Positions 1-12,769 of a DNA stretch of 64,000 nt are shown here, one piece after another. A program made the position numbers and the translations under genes. This DNA is from Raphanus sativus (taxonomy: Eukaryota > Streptophyta > Magnoliopsida > Brassicales > Brassicaceae), in assembly GCF_000801105.2 (NCBI RefSeq), contig NC_079516.1, positions 44,310,908 to 44,374,907 on the forward strand, written 5' to 3'. Under the pieces are notes generated by a model that ran no database searches, was not told the origin of the DNA, and worked only from the letters and a program-made list of their open reading frames with translations. Positions within the stretch are counted from its first letter, which is position 1. Each line of letters begins with the position of its first letter.

Positions 1-63
1 CAGTTTAATATATTTCTTTTTATATATGCTTACAAGTCGCGTTAAAATCACTCGACCCGCACC

Positions 64-128
64 CGTCCCGCGTTAAAATCACTCAGACCCGCACCCGCAC
101 CCGCACCCGCACCCGCACCCGCACCCGA
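64..128. repeat. ACCCGC hexanucleotide tandem repeat
   Basis: A short run of CACCCG units follows a duplicated lead-in (GCGTTAAAATCACTC occurs twice within 90 bases). It abuts the left arm of the inverted repeat that starts at 126. It looks like a simple-sequence repeat; no coding or telomeric meaning is supported. Confidence 0.7.
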
Positions 129-606
129 TGGACTCTGAGCAACTGAGGGAGTATTGATATCGAATGGTTGATTTAATTGCTGATTATTACAAAACCATCG
201 AATAGACAAGGCTTACAAGGTTTGGTTTGGTTTGGTTTGGTATAATCATCTAAAATTAAATAAAGTTACCACAGCCCGACAAGTGAACTTTCGGTAAGGT
301 AATGTCGTGTGATTGTGTGTACTTTGTTTTTTTATTCCTCAAATGTGTGTATTTTATCTCCTTTTCCCAATTGTATGTATTTGGTTTGGTTTGGTTTTGT
401 TGTGGTTAACTATGTGTGACCAATGGCAACAAACATATTGTCTACCGAAAGTTCACAAGTCCGGCTGTGGTAACTTTATTTTATTTTAGATGATTATACC
501 AAATCAAACAAACTTTGTAAGCCTTGTCTATTCAATGCTTTGTAGTAATCAGCAATGAAATCAGCCATTCGATATCCATACTCCCTCAGTTGCTCAGAGT
601 CCATCG
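126..606. pseudogene. Inverted duplication of an aromatic-amino-acid decarboxylase first exon fragment
   Basis: The left arm (126-296) and right arm (443-606) are reverse complements with only about a dozen differences by eye, around a 146-base loop. Read on the minus strand, the right arm encodes MDSEQLREYGYRMADFIADY, which is the conserved N-terminal start of plant tyrosine/aromatic amino-acid decarboxylases and aromatic aldehyde synthase. The left arm gives the same peptide on the plus strand with a stop (TGA) after EY. Both arms stop matching the gene at the same point (GAATAG after YYK) and then share about 90 bases of non-coding sequence, so the fragment was duplicated in inverted orientation after capture. 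No full gene remains. From memory, the Arabidopsis homologue At2g20340 lies close to ALE2 (At2g20300), so a local origin is plausible. A transcript would fold into a hairpin of about 165 bp. Confidence 0.8.
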
Positions 607-892
607 GCTTCAGCACGTTCGTACTACCATTTTACCTGTAACATTATAAGAAAAACAATTAGAAACTCAGACAAGAATCGTATGAAATCGTGCCAAAAAG
701 GGATTTCCCAATTTTCAAGAACTTACATTCTTTCTTGCGTAGCTTGAATTCTTGTTATCAAAAGGTTCTGAATGGTTTGGGTTTCAGCTGGCGCAGATAT
801 CCCTTATTTATAGTGGCAAGTTTTTTTTTCCAAATTTAAATGTTTTATACAAATTTAGAATATTTTTCACAAAGAAAAAATAGCAAGATTTG
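607..892. other. Intergenic, nothing recognised
   Basis: No gene or repeat structure could be supported here beyond ordinary AT-rich sequence leading into the TRIM element. Confidence 0.6.
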
Positions 893-1264
893 TGTTAATG
901 AGTAAAGTCCCACATCGGTAGTTGGAGAAATAATTAAGTAATATATAAAGGGTTAGGGCCAATCTACTAATAGCCAATTGGTTTTAAGTTGGAAGCCCAT
1001 AATTAACCCGAATCTAATATGGTATCAGAACGGTCGATCCTTGTGGATCAAAGTTTAAAATTAAAAGATCCACCCGATGTGGGCCACTCCGTGGATGGTC
1101 ATTCCCACAGTTGTTCACGCATGTGCGTGAGGGGGAGTGTTAATGAGTAAAGTCCCACATCGGTAGTTGGAGAAATAATTAAGTAATATATAAAGGGTTA
1201 GGGTCAATCCACTAATTGCCAATTGGTTTTAAGTTGGAAGCCCATAATTAACCCGAATCTAATA
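893..1264 (+). mobile_element. TRIM (terminal-repeat retrotransposon in miniature), complete
   Basis: Two 127-bp direct repeats (893-1019 and 1138-1264) begin TGTTAATGAG and differ at only a few positions. Directly after the left repeat is TGGTATCAGAAC (1020-1031), which fits a tRNA-Met primer binding site. Directly before the right repeat is the purine tract GAGGGGGAG (1129-1137). Both sides are flanked by ATTTG (888-892 and 1265-1269), a 5-bp target duplication. The internal region of 118 bp has no coding capacity, so the element must rely on proteins of other LTR retrotransposons. Confidence 0.93.
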
Positions 1265-1689
1265 ATTTGCCCAATAAAATAGTACGAAAGCCCTCTCCAA
1301 GTCGTTATCAACTAACAAGATTCGAGAGAGCAATCTGAAATAATTGTGCAAGTGTCAACGTGCAATGGTTGGATTTCAGGTTAAAATGTTTGAAATTGAA
1401 GTAAAGTGGTATCAAGAAATTAAACGATTACAAAATCTAATCTATTAAAATGGAAATACATTTTGTATTTAACCCTAACTTTTTCTAATGATTTACCATC
1501 AGACGCCACTATTGTTTACACACTGTTGTTTTCAAACATTAATAAACCTTAACATCATTAAACCATTGCAACTAACCGACGAAACCTAAGGTAGAAAATC
1601 CAAATCCATTATACAATATCTTTAGTACTAAACTATCAAATTAAATTTGACCAGCGTATACCTCGGTTTGTGTATAACATTTTGATCAC

Positions 1690-2022
1690 TATTTCTACTC
1701 AGGAAGTTAGCGGCGCAAACTGTAGTCTTTCATCTATGGAAACAGCGAAACAACTTGCTACATAATCAGATCTTCCTAGTGGCTAATGCTGTTTTCAGAA
1801 TCATTGACAAAGAGATGAAGGATGTTATTTCCTCCGGGAGGAAGAAGAAAAACTTCAGCAATCTTATGGCTTTGTGGCTCTCTTAGGTCACTAGTCTTCA
1901 ATCAAACTATTGTGAACCATCTTGTTTTTTCCTTTTCTTTTTGTCGAGATGACTCGAACTAAAGATGTTACTTTGTAAACTTTTCTCATTATTTATGATA
2001 TTCAAAGTTTAGCAAAAAAAAA
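1690..2022 (+). pseudogene. 3' end of a LINE ORF2 (remnant)
   Basis: The plus strand at 1690-1886 reads in one open frame to a stop at 1884-1886. The peptide contains LLRKLAAQTVVFHLWKQRNN and then FRIIDKEMKDVISS. That is the pattern of the C-terminal tail after the reverse transcriptase zinc-binding region in plant LINEs. About 125 bases of 3' UTR and an A-run at 2013-2022 follow. Only the last part of the element is present, as usual for 5'-truncated LINE insertions. Confidence 0.75.
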
Positions 2023-2139
2023 ATGAATCACAATAAATATGTTTAATATATTTATCACGTTTTGATGATTTTCTGGTACAAAAAGTAATTTTAAAGAAGA
2101 CATTTGTGAATTAATATTATTTCAAACAATAATAAATTT

Positions 2140-2729
2140 GGGGAAATTGCATAAAAATGTCAACAGGTGACATTTTAAATCTTTAAGTTTTTATGCTAGC
2201 ATTTTTAACCTTTAAATTAACATTTCTATCATCAAAAGTCTTAAAATATAAATTGACATGTTGTATAGGTGAAAATGATGATGTGCCAGTTTATTTTCAA
2301 AATAGTTATTTAATTAATAAATTCAAAAGATTAAATTAAAATTCAAAAATTGAATAAAATCAGAAATTTAATAAAATTTAGAAAATTTAATAAAAATCCA
2401 TAAAATAAAAATTAAATTTAGTAAACTAAACAAAAATAAAAAAATAGATAGCAATTCAGAAATTAAATAAATATATAAAATTAAATTAATATGCATAAAA
2501 CTAAACGAAAACTAATTAAAAATTCATCATTTTCACAAAAATAAGAAAATTCAAAAATTCAAAATATCTTTTAACTACAAAACTATTTTTAACAAAAATG
2601 ACATATCATCGTTCTCCAAAAAGTAAGTTAGATTGAATGTTTTTGAAGCAGTAGTTATGAAAAGTGCAAAAAATTAAAGGTTTAAAGTGTCAGTAGGTTA
2701 CAATTTCAATGTTTTTAAGCGATTTTCTC
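2140..2729. mobile_element. Mutator-type MITE with 9-bp target duplication
   Basis: The left end starts GGGGAAATTGCATAAAAATG and the right end, reverse complemented, starts GAGAAAATCGCTTAAAAACA, giving imperfect terminal inverted repeats of about 50 bp. AATAAATTT flanks both ends (2131-2139 and 2730-2738), a 9-bp duplication as expected for Mutator transposases. The interior is AT-rich and non-coding. Confidence 0.85.
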
Positions 2730-2738
2730 AATAAATTT

Positions 2739-5700
2739 ACTTAAAAATGTATTCTGTGGTTATTTATACAAAGATACAAATTTAGAAAACTTATAAGAAC
2801 ATAGAATATATGGATGATCTAAATACAATAAAAATGTCGTGTAACCACATGTTATATAAAACATATATGTAAAATGGTAAATGTTATATATCTATATTAT
2901 AAAATATATAAACTATAAATTCTAATAAAAATAAACACGCACGGACGCGCGGATCAAAAGTTAGTTTTAGTTAAAAACGATTTCATTTTGCTGAATTTAT
3001 TCTGGTTTAAACAGAGCGAAGCATTTTGATCGAGTGATTGAGGGTTATTTTGTTGGGCCAAATCAAAAGGAAAATTGTTAGTTTAATATATCTTTACCAG
3101 ATCAAACCAAATAAACCAAATTTTTCAAGATTTTATACTTACATATATATATATATATTTGAAGTAAGTTTACTAGGTGTCGCACTTAAGTTAGTTTTTA
3201 CAATCGTTATTTACAGATACCCTTAATGAATTTAAAAATATTATTTATTATTATCATTAAAAAGGTTACTTAATATTTTCTATCAGTTAGATCTTTAATT
3301 TTATTTTTCAATAATATTTTTACTAATAACATAGATAATAAAAATTGAAGATTTAACAAATAAAAATGAAAAATACATTTAGAAAAGGAAAAAATATTTT
3401 ATAAATATATAAGCATATAAATATATTTTATATATACAATGTGATTTCATAAAAAGGAAATTTTACAAAAAATTATTAAAATTTAAAAAGAAATAATCAT
3501 CTATTTAGAATATAATATTAATCAACATAATATATATTTTGAAACTAAGAAAATATTTCCTTTATATCAAATCTATTTGCTCATATGATTAAAAACTAAT
3601 TAAAATAACTAAACTAAGATATCTAATTATCTATGATGAACTAAAGAAATTTATAATTATTATTATTGAGATGTTTTATTCATTTTCCGTAAAAAAAAAT
3701 AATTTTTATTTAGATTTTCTATAATATTTTTTATGAAACTACATAATAATGATATACTAACTTTAATCAAACCTATTATACCACTAAATATTCATCAAGG
3801 GTTAATATTTTTTTGGTTTATAATTTCCTGATATATTTGTACAACCTAGTATACTTATAATAATAATATTGAAACCAATATCTTTATATTTAATATTTTA
3901 TTATATTTTGAATTTTTATTTTATACATAGAAAGTATAAAATCGCTTAAAATCAGAAAAATATTTTAGTTATTTTATAAATATTGATATTTATTCATAAG
4001 CTTTCAGTATTTTACCGGTTGTATCCGTCTATGAAATTTTTTTACTTATCATCACATAAGCTTTTTGATAATTTATTTTTTACAAATCAACAAATATCAA
4101 ATTATACAAAAATTATGAAAGTATAGTAAATTATTTTTTCTCAAATTTATAGTTACTTATTTAAGATGAAGAAATGAACAAATGCAATGAATGAAAAAAA
4201 TATTTTTATTAAAATCAAACATATTATACTTTAACTTGAAGAAATATATATGACTCCATATAACCTAAAATGAGTAACTGGAAAAATCCAAACATTTATA
4301 CATAAACTCGAAAGTCTAACTAAAATAATAATCTAATATTATTTATAGTCATATTTTATTTATTTTATACATATAAATTATGGCATACCTCAGAACATAT
4401 ATAAATGAAAATGAAATATCAAACAAATTTTTATAACAATTTTACATGAATTAATATATTTATTTATGGAATTTTGAATCGATAGTACTTGTTAGTTATT
4501 CATTCTAATTCCCTAAATTTAAATATACATAATGACAACAACATTCACAAAACTAAATGCCAGAACTCTTGGACAATATATCGCTATGGTTGATAAAAAT
4601 AAGAAGGATAATATATATGGCTATGTTTTTTTCTTTTTGATAATAATATAGCTATGTTGTAACAGTTTAAAGGTGGATGGCCTAGACGGCGAGACCCAGT
4701 GGTCAATCTCCTCTAAATCACCGTAGCCCTTTTGTGGAATTGAAACTCTCATGTGAGAGCACAGTCTGTTGTCTAGATCACTAGATCGACATATCAGATT
4801 TTTGACTATCCAAAATGATAAACCACTACACTATATATTATTTGATCCAACAAATCTAAACTTTAATATATGTAAACCTAAATACCTAAAGTATCACATA
4901 TAAGTATATAACTAACAATGTGAACTTTATGTATTGATTAAAAGTTAGGTTTTCTAATTTGGAGTGCCTAGACAAACCGTTATAAGAACATGACGTTTTG
5001 TAAGGACAACCCCATAACTTTACATACTATATAGTACATAGTACAATCTAAAACAGGCATAAATTACTTTTAATAACAAAACTAAAATTTGCATGGCAGA
5101 TATCTGTCAACGCCAGCTCCTATCTCGGTTATGTTGGCAGACAAAGCAACTGATCGCACCGATTTTTTTTTTTTGTTTGAATATCTCACCTAAGTTTTGG
5201 TAATTGAGTTTGTTCCCTCGACGTTTTATTTATATTATTAAAATTAAAGTACAAAATTAAATTAATCTTTAAACTGACAGTTTAATTACGAATAGTGTCA
5301 CTAGACACTAACCCTAATTTTCAACATTAATTCACCTTACAAAATCTTCCTTATAACTATACAATCAATTAGTTATATATATCGGGAGCATTAGTGATTG
5401 TTTCAAATAACAATATATGTTAATAATTTATTAAAATAAGCAATTAATTAATTTTACCCATGATCAATTATATATAAAAGTTAATACAAATAAAATGATA
5501 TAAATTCAATATAACATATACACATGAATACAATTAGTATGATATAAAATCAATATAAAATAATTTTTAAAATTCCATAATATTATAACATATCAAATCT
5601 CCCCATCCAAAAATTAGTAGTCCATTTATATTATATAATAGAATATTTTAAAAATATTTATGTACATGAATAATATAAAATTGACATTAGACAAATAAAA

Positions 5701-5978
5701 CTTCAAATAGTTAATTACTTATTGTATTACTAATAATTTTATATGTGCCAAAAATACATTCATTCAAAACAACATCCAGCACTGATAAAAATAGTATTTC
5801 CACCGTTTCGCAAAACGATGTCATTTGATATTTTCATACAAATTAAGAAAATGATCGACATGCGTTTAAATTCTTATTAACCACACAATGGGAGTGTATA
5901 ATAAGAAACAAAAAAAGTTCAATACAACTAATATAATCCAACACCAATATAACAATATTTATGTACCATAGATATATA
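2739..5978. other. AT-rich intergenic DNA with decayed repeats
   Basis: No gene is supported. A GC-rich inverted motif near 2937-2964 (cacgcacggacgcgcgg, then ATCAAAAGTTAG) resembles a decayed Helitron 3' end. A fragment near 5797-5880 resembles the left part of the Stowaway-like MITE at 5979. Short open frames here have no family resemblance. Confidence 0.55.
4660..4800 (+). repeat. Possible tRNA-derived SINE remnant
   Basis: The stretch contains a pol III A-box-like segment (GGATGGCCTAGACGG, with CCCAGTGGTCA just after) and, about 50 bases later, GGAATTGAAACTCTC, which resembles a decayed B-box. It stands out as GC-richer than its surroundings. No clear tail or target duplication was identified. 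Confidence 0.35.
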
Positions 5979-6238
5979 CTCCCTCCGTTTATTAACAAGT
6001 GTCGTTTTGACATTTTTACACAAATTAAGAAAGTGACTGAAATATATTTTCTTCTTATTAATTTCACTTATTTGACCAACATTATTTGAGATAAATAAAA
6101 CTATTTGTAAGATTAATATAGTTTACAATTAATATCAAACTGAAAGCAAATATAATTTGCATTGAAATTTTTAAAATAATATTTTTGTGTAACAAGAAAA
6201 AATTGTTAAAATGATATTTAAAAAAAAAACAGAAAGAG
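5979..6238. mobile_element. Stowaway/Mariner-type MITE
   Basis: It begins CTCCCTCCGTTTATTAACAA after TA, and its far end read in reverse begins CTCTTTCTGTTT, the usual imperfect Tc1/Mariner-type terminal repeats. The internal segment (AAATTAAGAAAGTGAC and neighbours) recurs in the MITE at 57500-57754, so both belong to one family. The right TA has decayed to TG. Confidence 0.7.
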
Positions 6239-9200
6239 TGAAATATGTTTCAAAAAGTTAAAACAAATACCCACATGAATTTACTGATCAAAATCTAGTT
6301 CTCATTATTAAATATTATATCTTCATAGAGATGGCTCATATCAACCGGCAAGCCTACCTAAATATTACTTGGGACAAAATTTTGATATCTGATTCTTTAT
6401 GCTATGCAAAGAAAAGTAACCACCATCAAAGCGTAGTATATATATACATATATATATATAATTATTTTAAAAATTGTTTTCATTCCTTTTTCGTAAATTG
6501 TTTTTGATTGTATGAATATTTCTTTTTTATTATATATGTTATTTGAAAAATATAAAAAGAAATTAAAATTAAAAATTTAATTGACATAAATTATTAAATA
6601 GTTTTAAATATTAATTTATTAGAGTACCTTTGTAATTGACCACTTTAAGAATTAATGTGGACACGATACGTAAAAAACTGACATCTCAAATAATATTATA
6701 AAGACTATGTGGTAATCCGCGTCCTACGGATGGTGAATAGACTAAAATATATTATAATTATAGATATTAGAAAGTTAAAATAGTCAAAAATATTATGTTA
6801 TATAATGGAATATTGAATGAAATTGTGCATGTTTATATAAGGTAAGCTTCAATTTTTTAAAAAACTTGTGTAACTGATTAATGTGTAATTGAAATATATT
6901 TTTGTGGAAACAAATCTATAAGAGTAAATAAAGACTTATATAAACTTGTTTATTAATTTAAGATAAAATGAAACATAGGTATTGCTTTCAAATATAAATT
7001 ATGAATATAAGATAATATAAAATATAGCCAATATAATAATAAAATATGAAAGAAGCAAATTATAAATAAACAAATTAAAAAACTGATAAAACCATGACTG
7101 ATGTGAAAAGTGTCTTCGGAACTCTTCGTTTACAATCCTATAAACATCAATAATAAAAGATATCAGCTTACTTCAACTCAGAGATGAAATCCATTGCACT
7201 CATTTTCTTAGCGTGTTTTGAAATTTGCAGATTTTGATATAGTAGATAAAATTTAGTATGTTATATAGATTAATAACTGCCACAATAATTGAATCAACCA
7301 AATATATTAAGTCGCAAGATTAGTGGCAAAAACCCTTACAATTTCATGTATAATTTTTAACTGGTCATGAGAACTTAAACAAATTAGTAGAAAATTTCTT
7401 ATATTAACTGAAATCAGAATGGGATTTGATTAACATGCATATATCAGCTTCTTATTTTTGGCTATTGCATAAATTACTAATATCATTGGTATCATAATAA
7501 CTAACTAGGATAAGACATGTGATTTGTGCAGGGTGAGCTTATATAATAAAAATTAAAATTATATAGTTGATTTTTTTTAATATGCATACAATTATGTTTT
7601 CTTTATATAATCATCTATATATTGGGCTGAACATTTGTACTTGTAATTGTGGACCGAAATCTATTATGAATTTATAATGAGCTTGATCGATTTAAGCTTA
7701 AATTTTTTTATCACCATGTTTATTCCTATAAATTGTAATGTGATCATCAAGTGAATTTTTATTAAAAAACATGTTCTACCATTTTTTTTCATACTTTACT
7801 TTAACATCACTAAGAACCATTTTAATGGTTTTATCACTCTGTTTCCAAAATCAAATTATTTTGACCTTAGTCTTTTACTTAGTTTTGAAGGATTTCAACT
7901 GAACGACTAAATTGATACATCCCCTTTTCTTGCTTTAAGACGTTAGCTGAATATATACATATATATATTATTTAATTTGAATATTTATTAATAAAAATTC
8001 ATATTAATACAATTTTATGATCATTTGTATCTTGTTATAACAAAACAAATTAAGCAATTTATCACAAAATTTTCAGAGTGGTATTTTAAAATTTCTAATA
8101 ATTTATAGTCGTTTTAAAAAATTCAAAATATAACATATAAGAAAAAAACTATTTTTATTATATGGTTAATGTGATTGTTTAATATCTTTTAATAATATAA
8201 AACCAAACAAAAAGAGCTAAGATATAAGAAGATGTTATAAAATATTTATTATCCATAATCATTATTTGTCATATATACGTTATCATATTAGGTAATCTGT
8301 ATAATTATTTAAGGAAAGTGCGAGAATATTCTTTTGTACACTATTTATGGATTTGATAGTTAGTTTAATTAAAAGTATAATATAAATTAAGATGGATCAA
8401 CCTATTTTTATTAGAATTCTGAATTTCATTCTCATTGTGGCACGTGGTTACAAAACAATGTTGTAAAAAATTTCAATTAATATATAAGTGATATGGTTTA
8501 CGCAGTTTCCTATTTTTGGCTATCGCATAAATTATTAATATGATTGGTATCGTAGTAACTAATAGGTTTATGCCACAATAATTGAATCAGTCAAATATAT
8601 TACATCGACCCAATTAAATTTTCAAAAATTACGGTTAAACATAAAATTAGCAAAAGGAACCAAATAAATATAGGAAAAGAATAATTTGATATTAGTAGAC
8701 GTCATCTAAACTCCCATTAATTTAAATTCACAGATTGATTCTCTATTTATGTATTTGAATTATATAACTTTTGTCATATATAATAAGATTATATATATGT
8801 TTATTATATTTATTTGAATTATATAACTTTAGACAAATGATATACATTAATATGTTAATACAGTATTATACTGACCAAAAACTCAACTAAAAAGTATTTT
8901 AATGAGTCGAGGCTTTGATAACATTATCTCACAAATATCCGAGAAATAGAGTTGCGTGTATATGAATTTTCCAATTTTAAATTAGAAAACTTTAGTGTAG
9001 TTTGGTTCTTTTCTTGCACTTTATAAAAATCTGATAAAATCCATGTTATATTTTGAGTTTTATAATATGAATATGCATACAAAATCCATGTTATACTTAG
9101 GTTTTTCACTTACACTTTATAAAAAAACTGCAAACAATTTTGTAACAAATTTTCGTAGTTGTATGTCATTATGCAAACAATACCATATCATTTTATTCAC

Positions 9201-9729
9201 TTGGCATTGTGAATACATGTTGTGTACCGTAAATTATTTGTAGCAATAATAAGTTTTGAAAATGTCATGAAGAAAATATTAGCTTAAAAGAAAACAATTT
9301 TATTTATAATAAAATGTATTTTTGCTTCATGGCAATAAGTTTTGAATACATCGTGAACCACCATTTAGGTTAATAGAAATATAGTTATTTGAGTTTATGT
9401 TTGTAAAATTATTAGATACCGATGTATAGAATCAAACACCATCGGTTTGACCGAGAAAAAACGTAGATACTATAATGACTATCTAGTTTTAGTGTCCAAT
9501 GAAATTACATGTAATTTATCTTAGACAATGGAAGTCTTTAAAAAAAGGGTACGGAGAAAGCTCTCATGATAACACTTAAACAATGTTAATTGTGTTAATC
9601 ACACATAAAAGTGAGGTTAAATAATAAAAAAAGACTCTTCAAATACTAAAAAGGGAATTAGTAAGTTTTTCTGGGTAAACCGATGACCGAGATCAACCAA
9701 CTAATTCCGCGAAGCCTGCAACATCCACG
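6239..9729. other. AT-rich intergenic DNA
   Basis: No gene is supported. One repeat pair is visible: the segment around 7440-7510 (TATTTTTGGCTATTGCATAA and following) recurs at about 8508-8575. The nearby phrase CCACAATAATTGAATCA occurs at both 7277 and 8574. These are probably decayed transposon copies. Small open frames at 8924-9243 have no recognisable family. Confidence 0.55.
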
Positions 9730-9789
9730 CAGACCCGGCCCTTGGCTTTAGGCGCCAGGATTTATTAAATTTCATGGGCGCTAAATTAA

Positions 9790-9870
9790 CATTAAGTTCT
9801 CTTTAGTGTAGTGGCGTTGGCTCTTACTTTTGTGACTCAGGTGAAAAGTTCGAAACTCACGTATGTTTCC
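9790..9870 (+). repeat. SINE-like pol III box pair
   Basis: TTTAGTGTAGTGGCGTTGG resembles a pol III A-box and AGTTCGAAACTC, 45 bases later, resembles a B-box. A T-rich stretch follows. This fits a decayed tRNA-derived SINE head rather than a functional tRNA gene because no cloverleaf could be drawn. Confidence 0.35.
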
Positions 9871-10020
9871 TATTTTTCCTATTTTTTTTCTTTTCTTCCT
9901 TTTTCTTTCTTTTGATAATGATAAAGTAATTTTAGTTTCATTCTTTCTCATCCAATATACAATTATTATATTCAAAGTATTTCAGATTATTCCTTCTAAC
10001 TATTATTGTATTTTATTAAA

Positions 10021-12769
10021 TCAATACTATTAAAACAGAAGGCCTTTTTTTGAGGTGTCATTCTGTTTCAACAATATTTACAAATCTGTGCCACTGGAAT
10101 ATTTTAAACCTATGATTTTTATTAAATTCTGTTTTTTCTAATTTTTCTTTTATTTTTCTCGCAACGACAATTAGGTTTCTCCGTTATGATCTGAATTCCA
10201 AGGATCGTATGTTTGAGAAAAATGCGATCGATTTGTCTTCTTTTACAAATCGATGAAAGGAAATAACATCAAGAATCAAAAACGGCTGTTTCCAAGGAAA
10301 GGAGTGATACAGATCAAGATGTTGATTTCGATTTCAGGGCATCTTACTATGGATTCATGCATTGTTGCCATAGAACCATCAAGGAAGTTTTCATTGTTTG
10401 ATGTTATGGATCCAGAAAGGTTTTGATTGGATTTTCAAACTTTGGTTTACATTTTGACTGGTTTTTATTGCCTCATTATGCAGATATTGGGGATTTGATC
10501 TTCGCAGGATTTGGTTATTTTCGAAGTTCTGTATTTGGAACAGAGGTCTTCATACTCTGTATTTGCCAGAAACGGCCAAAGCCGCAGGTCTCAACTATCT
10601 GCAAAAGTCTGTGCTTCTTCCTCGATCATCAGTGATGAACTTTTTTTTTCAGTCCGTGGTTTAAGGTTACCTTTGACTTTGCTATTCATAATTTATTTGA
10701 ACAAGATGTTATTGGGTATTTTTCAAGTTGGTGAGGGGTGAAAGTTCATGTTCTTCATTTTCTAGGTTGAGATCGTTTGCAAAGTTTTTATAAATTGTAT
10801 TCTGTTTTGGTGGTGATAGTAACAGAGCTACTGAAACTACGTTACGGAAACATTCAGAGTTCACTACTGGAACAAGAAAGGTACACATTTAATTGCTAGA
10901 AGTCATAAAGATTGGGTTTCTTTGATACAAAGTCAAAATCCATGAGCTTTAGTTTGGATCTGGCTATTTTTGGGAAAGAATGATGTAGATTTGACGATGT
11001 ATCAGGATTGTACTCTGGTAAAACACAAATGGTGTTTAAATGTTTCAATACGAGTCTGGAGTGGTTTATCTGTAGGGAATCTCAGTATGTAAGTTATGGG
11101 AGTTGTCACGTTAAGGTCTGCTCTAGGTTACGGCCTTTTGGCCTTTATTTATCAAACTATACACTTGGTCTTTTTGAGTGCTCATATATGGTTCTGGATG
11201 GGTTTAAAAAGCTTCCAGTTTCATTCATTCTGTCAAGTTAAATACACTCTAAGAAGTGCTTAAGCCAAAACCACCACAGGAAAGAAGGAGTTCATTGAGA
11301 TGGGAAATGAGTCGGTTGCTCTCTGGTCTACTTTAAAAAATTTCAAGCAATTTGGTAAATGGTGGTCGCAGAGTACTATAATAGCTATCTGATGCTATAG
11401 CTCACTCTAATCTAATCTTATTTTTCCATTGTAGTCAAGTAGTTATCTTTTCACTGGAGTCGAGTCGCTTTTTGATTGGTACTGAAATTACATATTTAAA
11501 TTATTGGTTTGTTTTGACCAAAACGAAAAAACAAACTAAAATTATGATCCGACCTCAACTTTCAAACCATATCTTATTTAAGTTTCAAATATTATTTTAT
11601 TCAAATTAAAATATATAACTGTATATAAATTTTGATAATATATAAAAAGTTTATTATAAATATATTTTATATATTTTATAATAACTAAATTAAAGAATTA
11701 TGGTTTAAAAATATAATATGCGGATAACCGCAAAATTAAGTAGAGCGGGTACAAAATTATTTGTTTGCGGGTTGTACATGTCAAATTTTTTGACCAAAAC
11801 AAAATTGAAATCCGCGGGTTGGCGGGTCAGCGGGCCGGGTTCGATCCACTACCCATCCCTAACCGAACATATACCAGATCAATTTTTAAATTGCCATTAT
11901 TTAATAAAATATATTTTGATTAAGATTTACAAACAAATATGATACAAAAAACATACGAATATAATTACAAAGAAAACATAAATATGAAATCAATTATTAT
12001 AATAGAACAAATTGTTTGAAACACAAACAGAAAACTTTAAAATTATTTATTCTCTAATAAAAATTACAAATTCAATTAAATTTTATTAAAATCAAAAGTC
12101 ATTATTTTGCAATTATATTAAAGAGTATTTAATACAATTCAATTCTTAGCCTTTTTGAAAATTTTGTTTCCTAAATGTTTAAATTATCTCAACTCCTTAA
12201 AAATAGTTTCATTTAAAGTAAAAACTAAATCACATAAATTACATTTAATAAAATTATAGAAAATTTTTTGAAACGCACAAATGATTTATTTCAATACAAG
12301 AGTGTTGAAGATATAAAATATTTTATTTAAATTAAAAATAATCAGTGTAAAATAATTTTAACTTCGGTTTAAGTAAATAAAATCATGTCATAGGTTAGAA
12401 TTATTTAGAGGTTTCTAAAATTTAGTCATATTGAAAATAACAAAAATAAGTCATATAAGTAAATTTAAGATAAATTTCATAAAAAGTTAAAATATATAAT
12501 TTTGAAAATTCATAATTTTTATTACGTAAACTAATTTTCCAATAAAAAATATACCCGCCCTTCATAATTTTTTTTACGTAAACTAAAAAAAATCATAAAA
12601 ACACATGATGAAACTTTATATAGAAACACATATGTTATAAAAATAAGTACATGAAAAGAAAAAACATCCCGCGCTTTGATATACATTTTATGTTGAAACA
12701 CATTTGTTACAAAAATAAATTTGTCAAAGGAAACATACCCGTCCTTTGAAAGGGCGGGTCAAAATCTAG
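10021..12769 (+). mobile_element. Non-autonomous Helitron with gene-like interior
   Basis: The 5' end TCAATACTATTAAAACAGAA follows an A. The 3' end is a GC-rich hairpin (cccgtccttt with gaaagggcggg, 12738-12758), then TCAAAATCTAG, followed by T. This is the Helitron signature: 5' TC, subterminal hairpin, 3' CTRR, insertion between A and T, no target duplication. No Rep/helicase is encoded. The interior at about 10150-11300 is GC-richer and exon-like (see separate entry). The segment at about 11700-11990 recurs in the Helitron-ended region at 43200-43521. Confidence 0.8.
10150..11330 (+). pseudogene. Unidentified gene fragments captured by the Helitron
   Basis: This part of the Helitron has normal coding-like base composition and several stretches bounded by AG...GT. 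One is about 10339-10422, encoding MDSCIVAIEPSRKFSLFDV. A second is about 10509-10634. A third, about 10821-10879, encodes ATETTLRKHSEFTTGTRK before a GTACAC donor-like site. I do not recognise the parent gene or genes. Capture of host exons is common in plant Helitrons, which is why this reading is preferred, but the identity is unproven. Confidence 0.4.
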
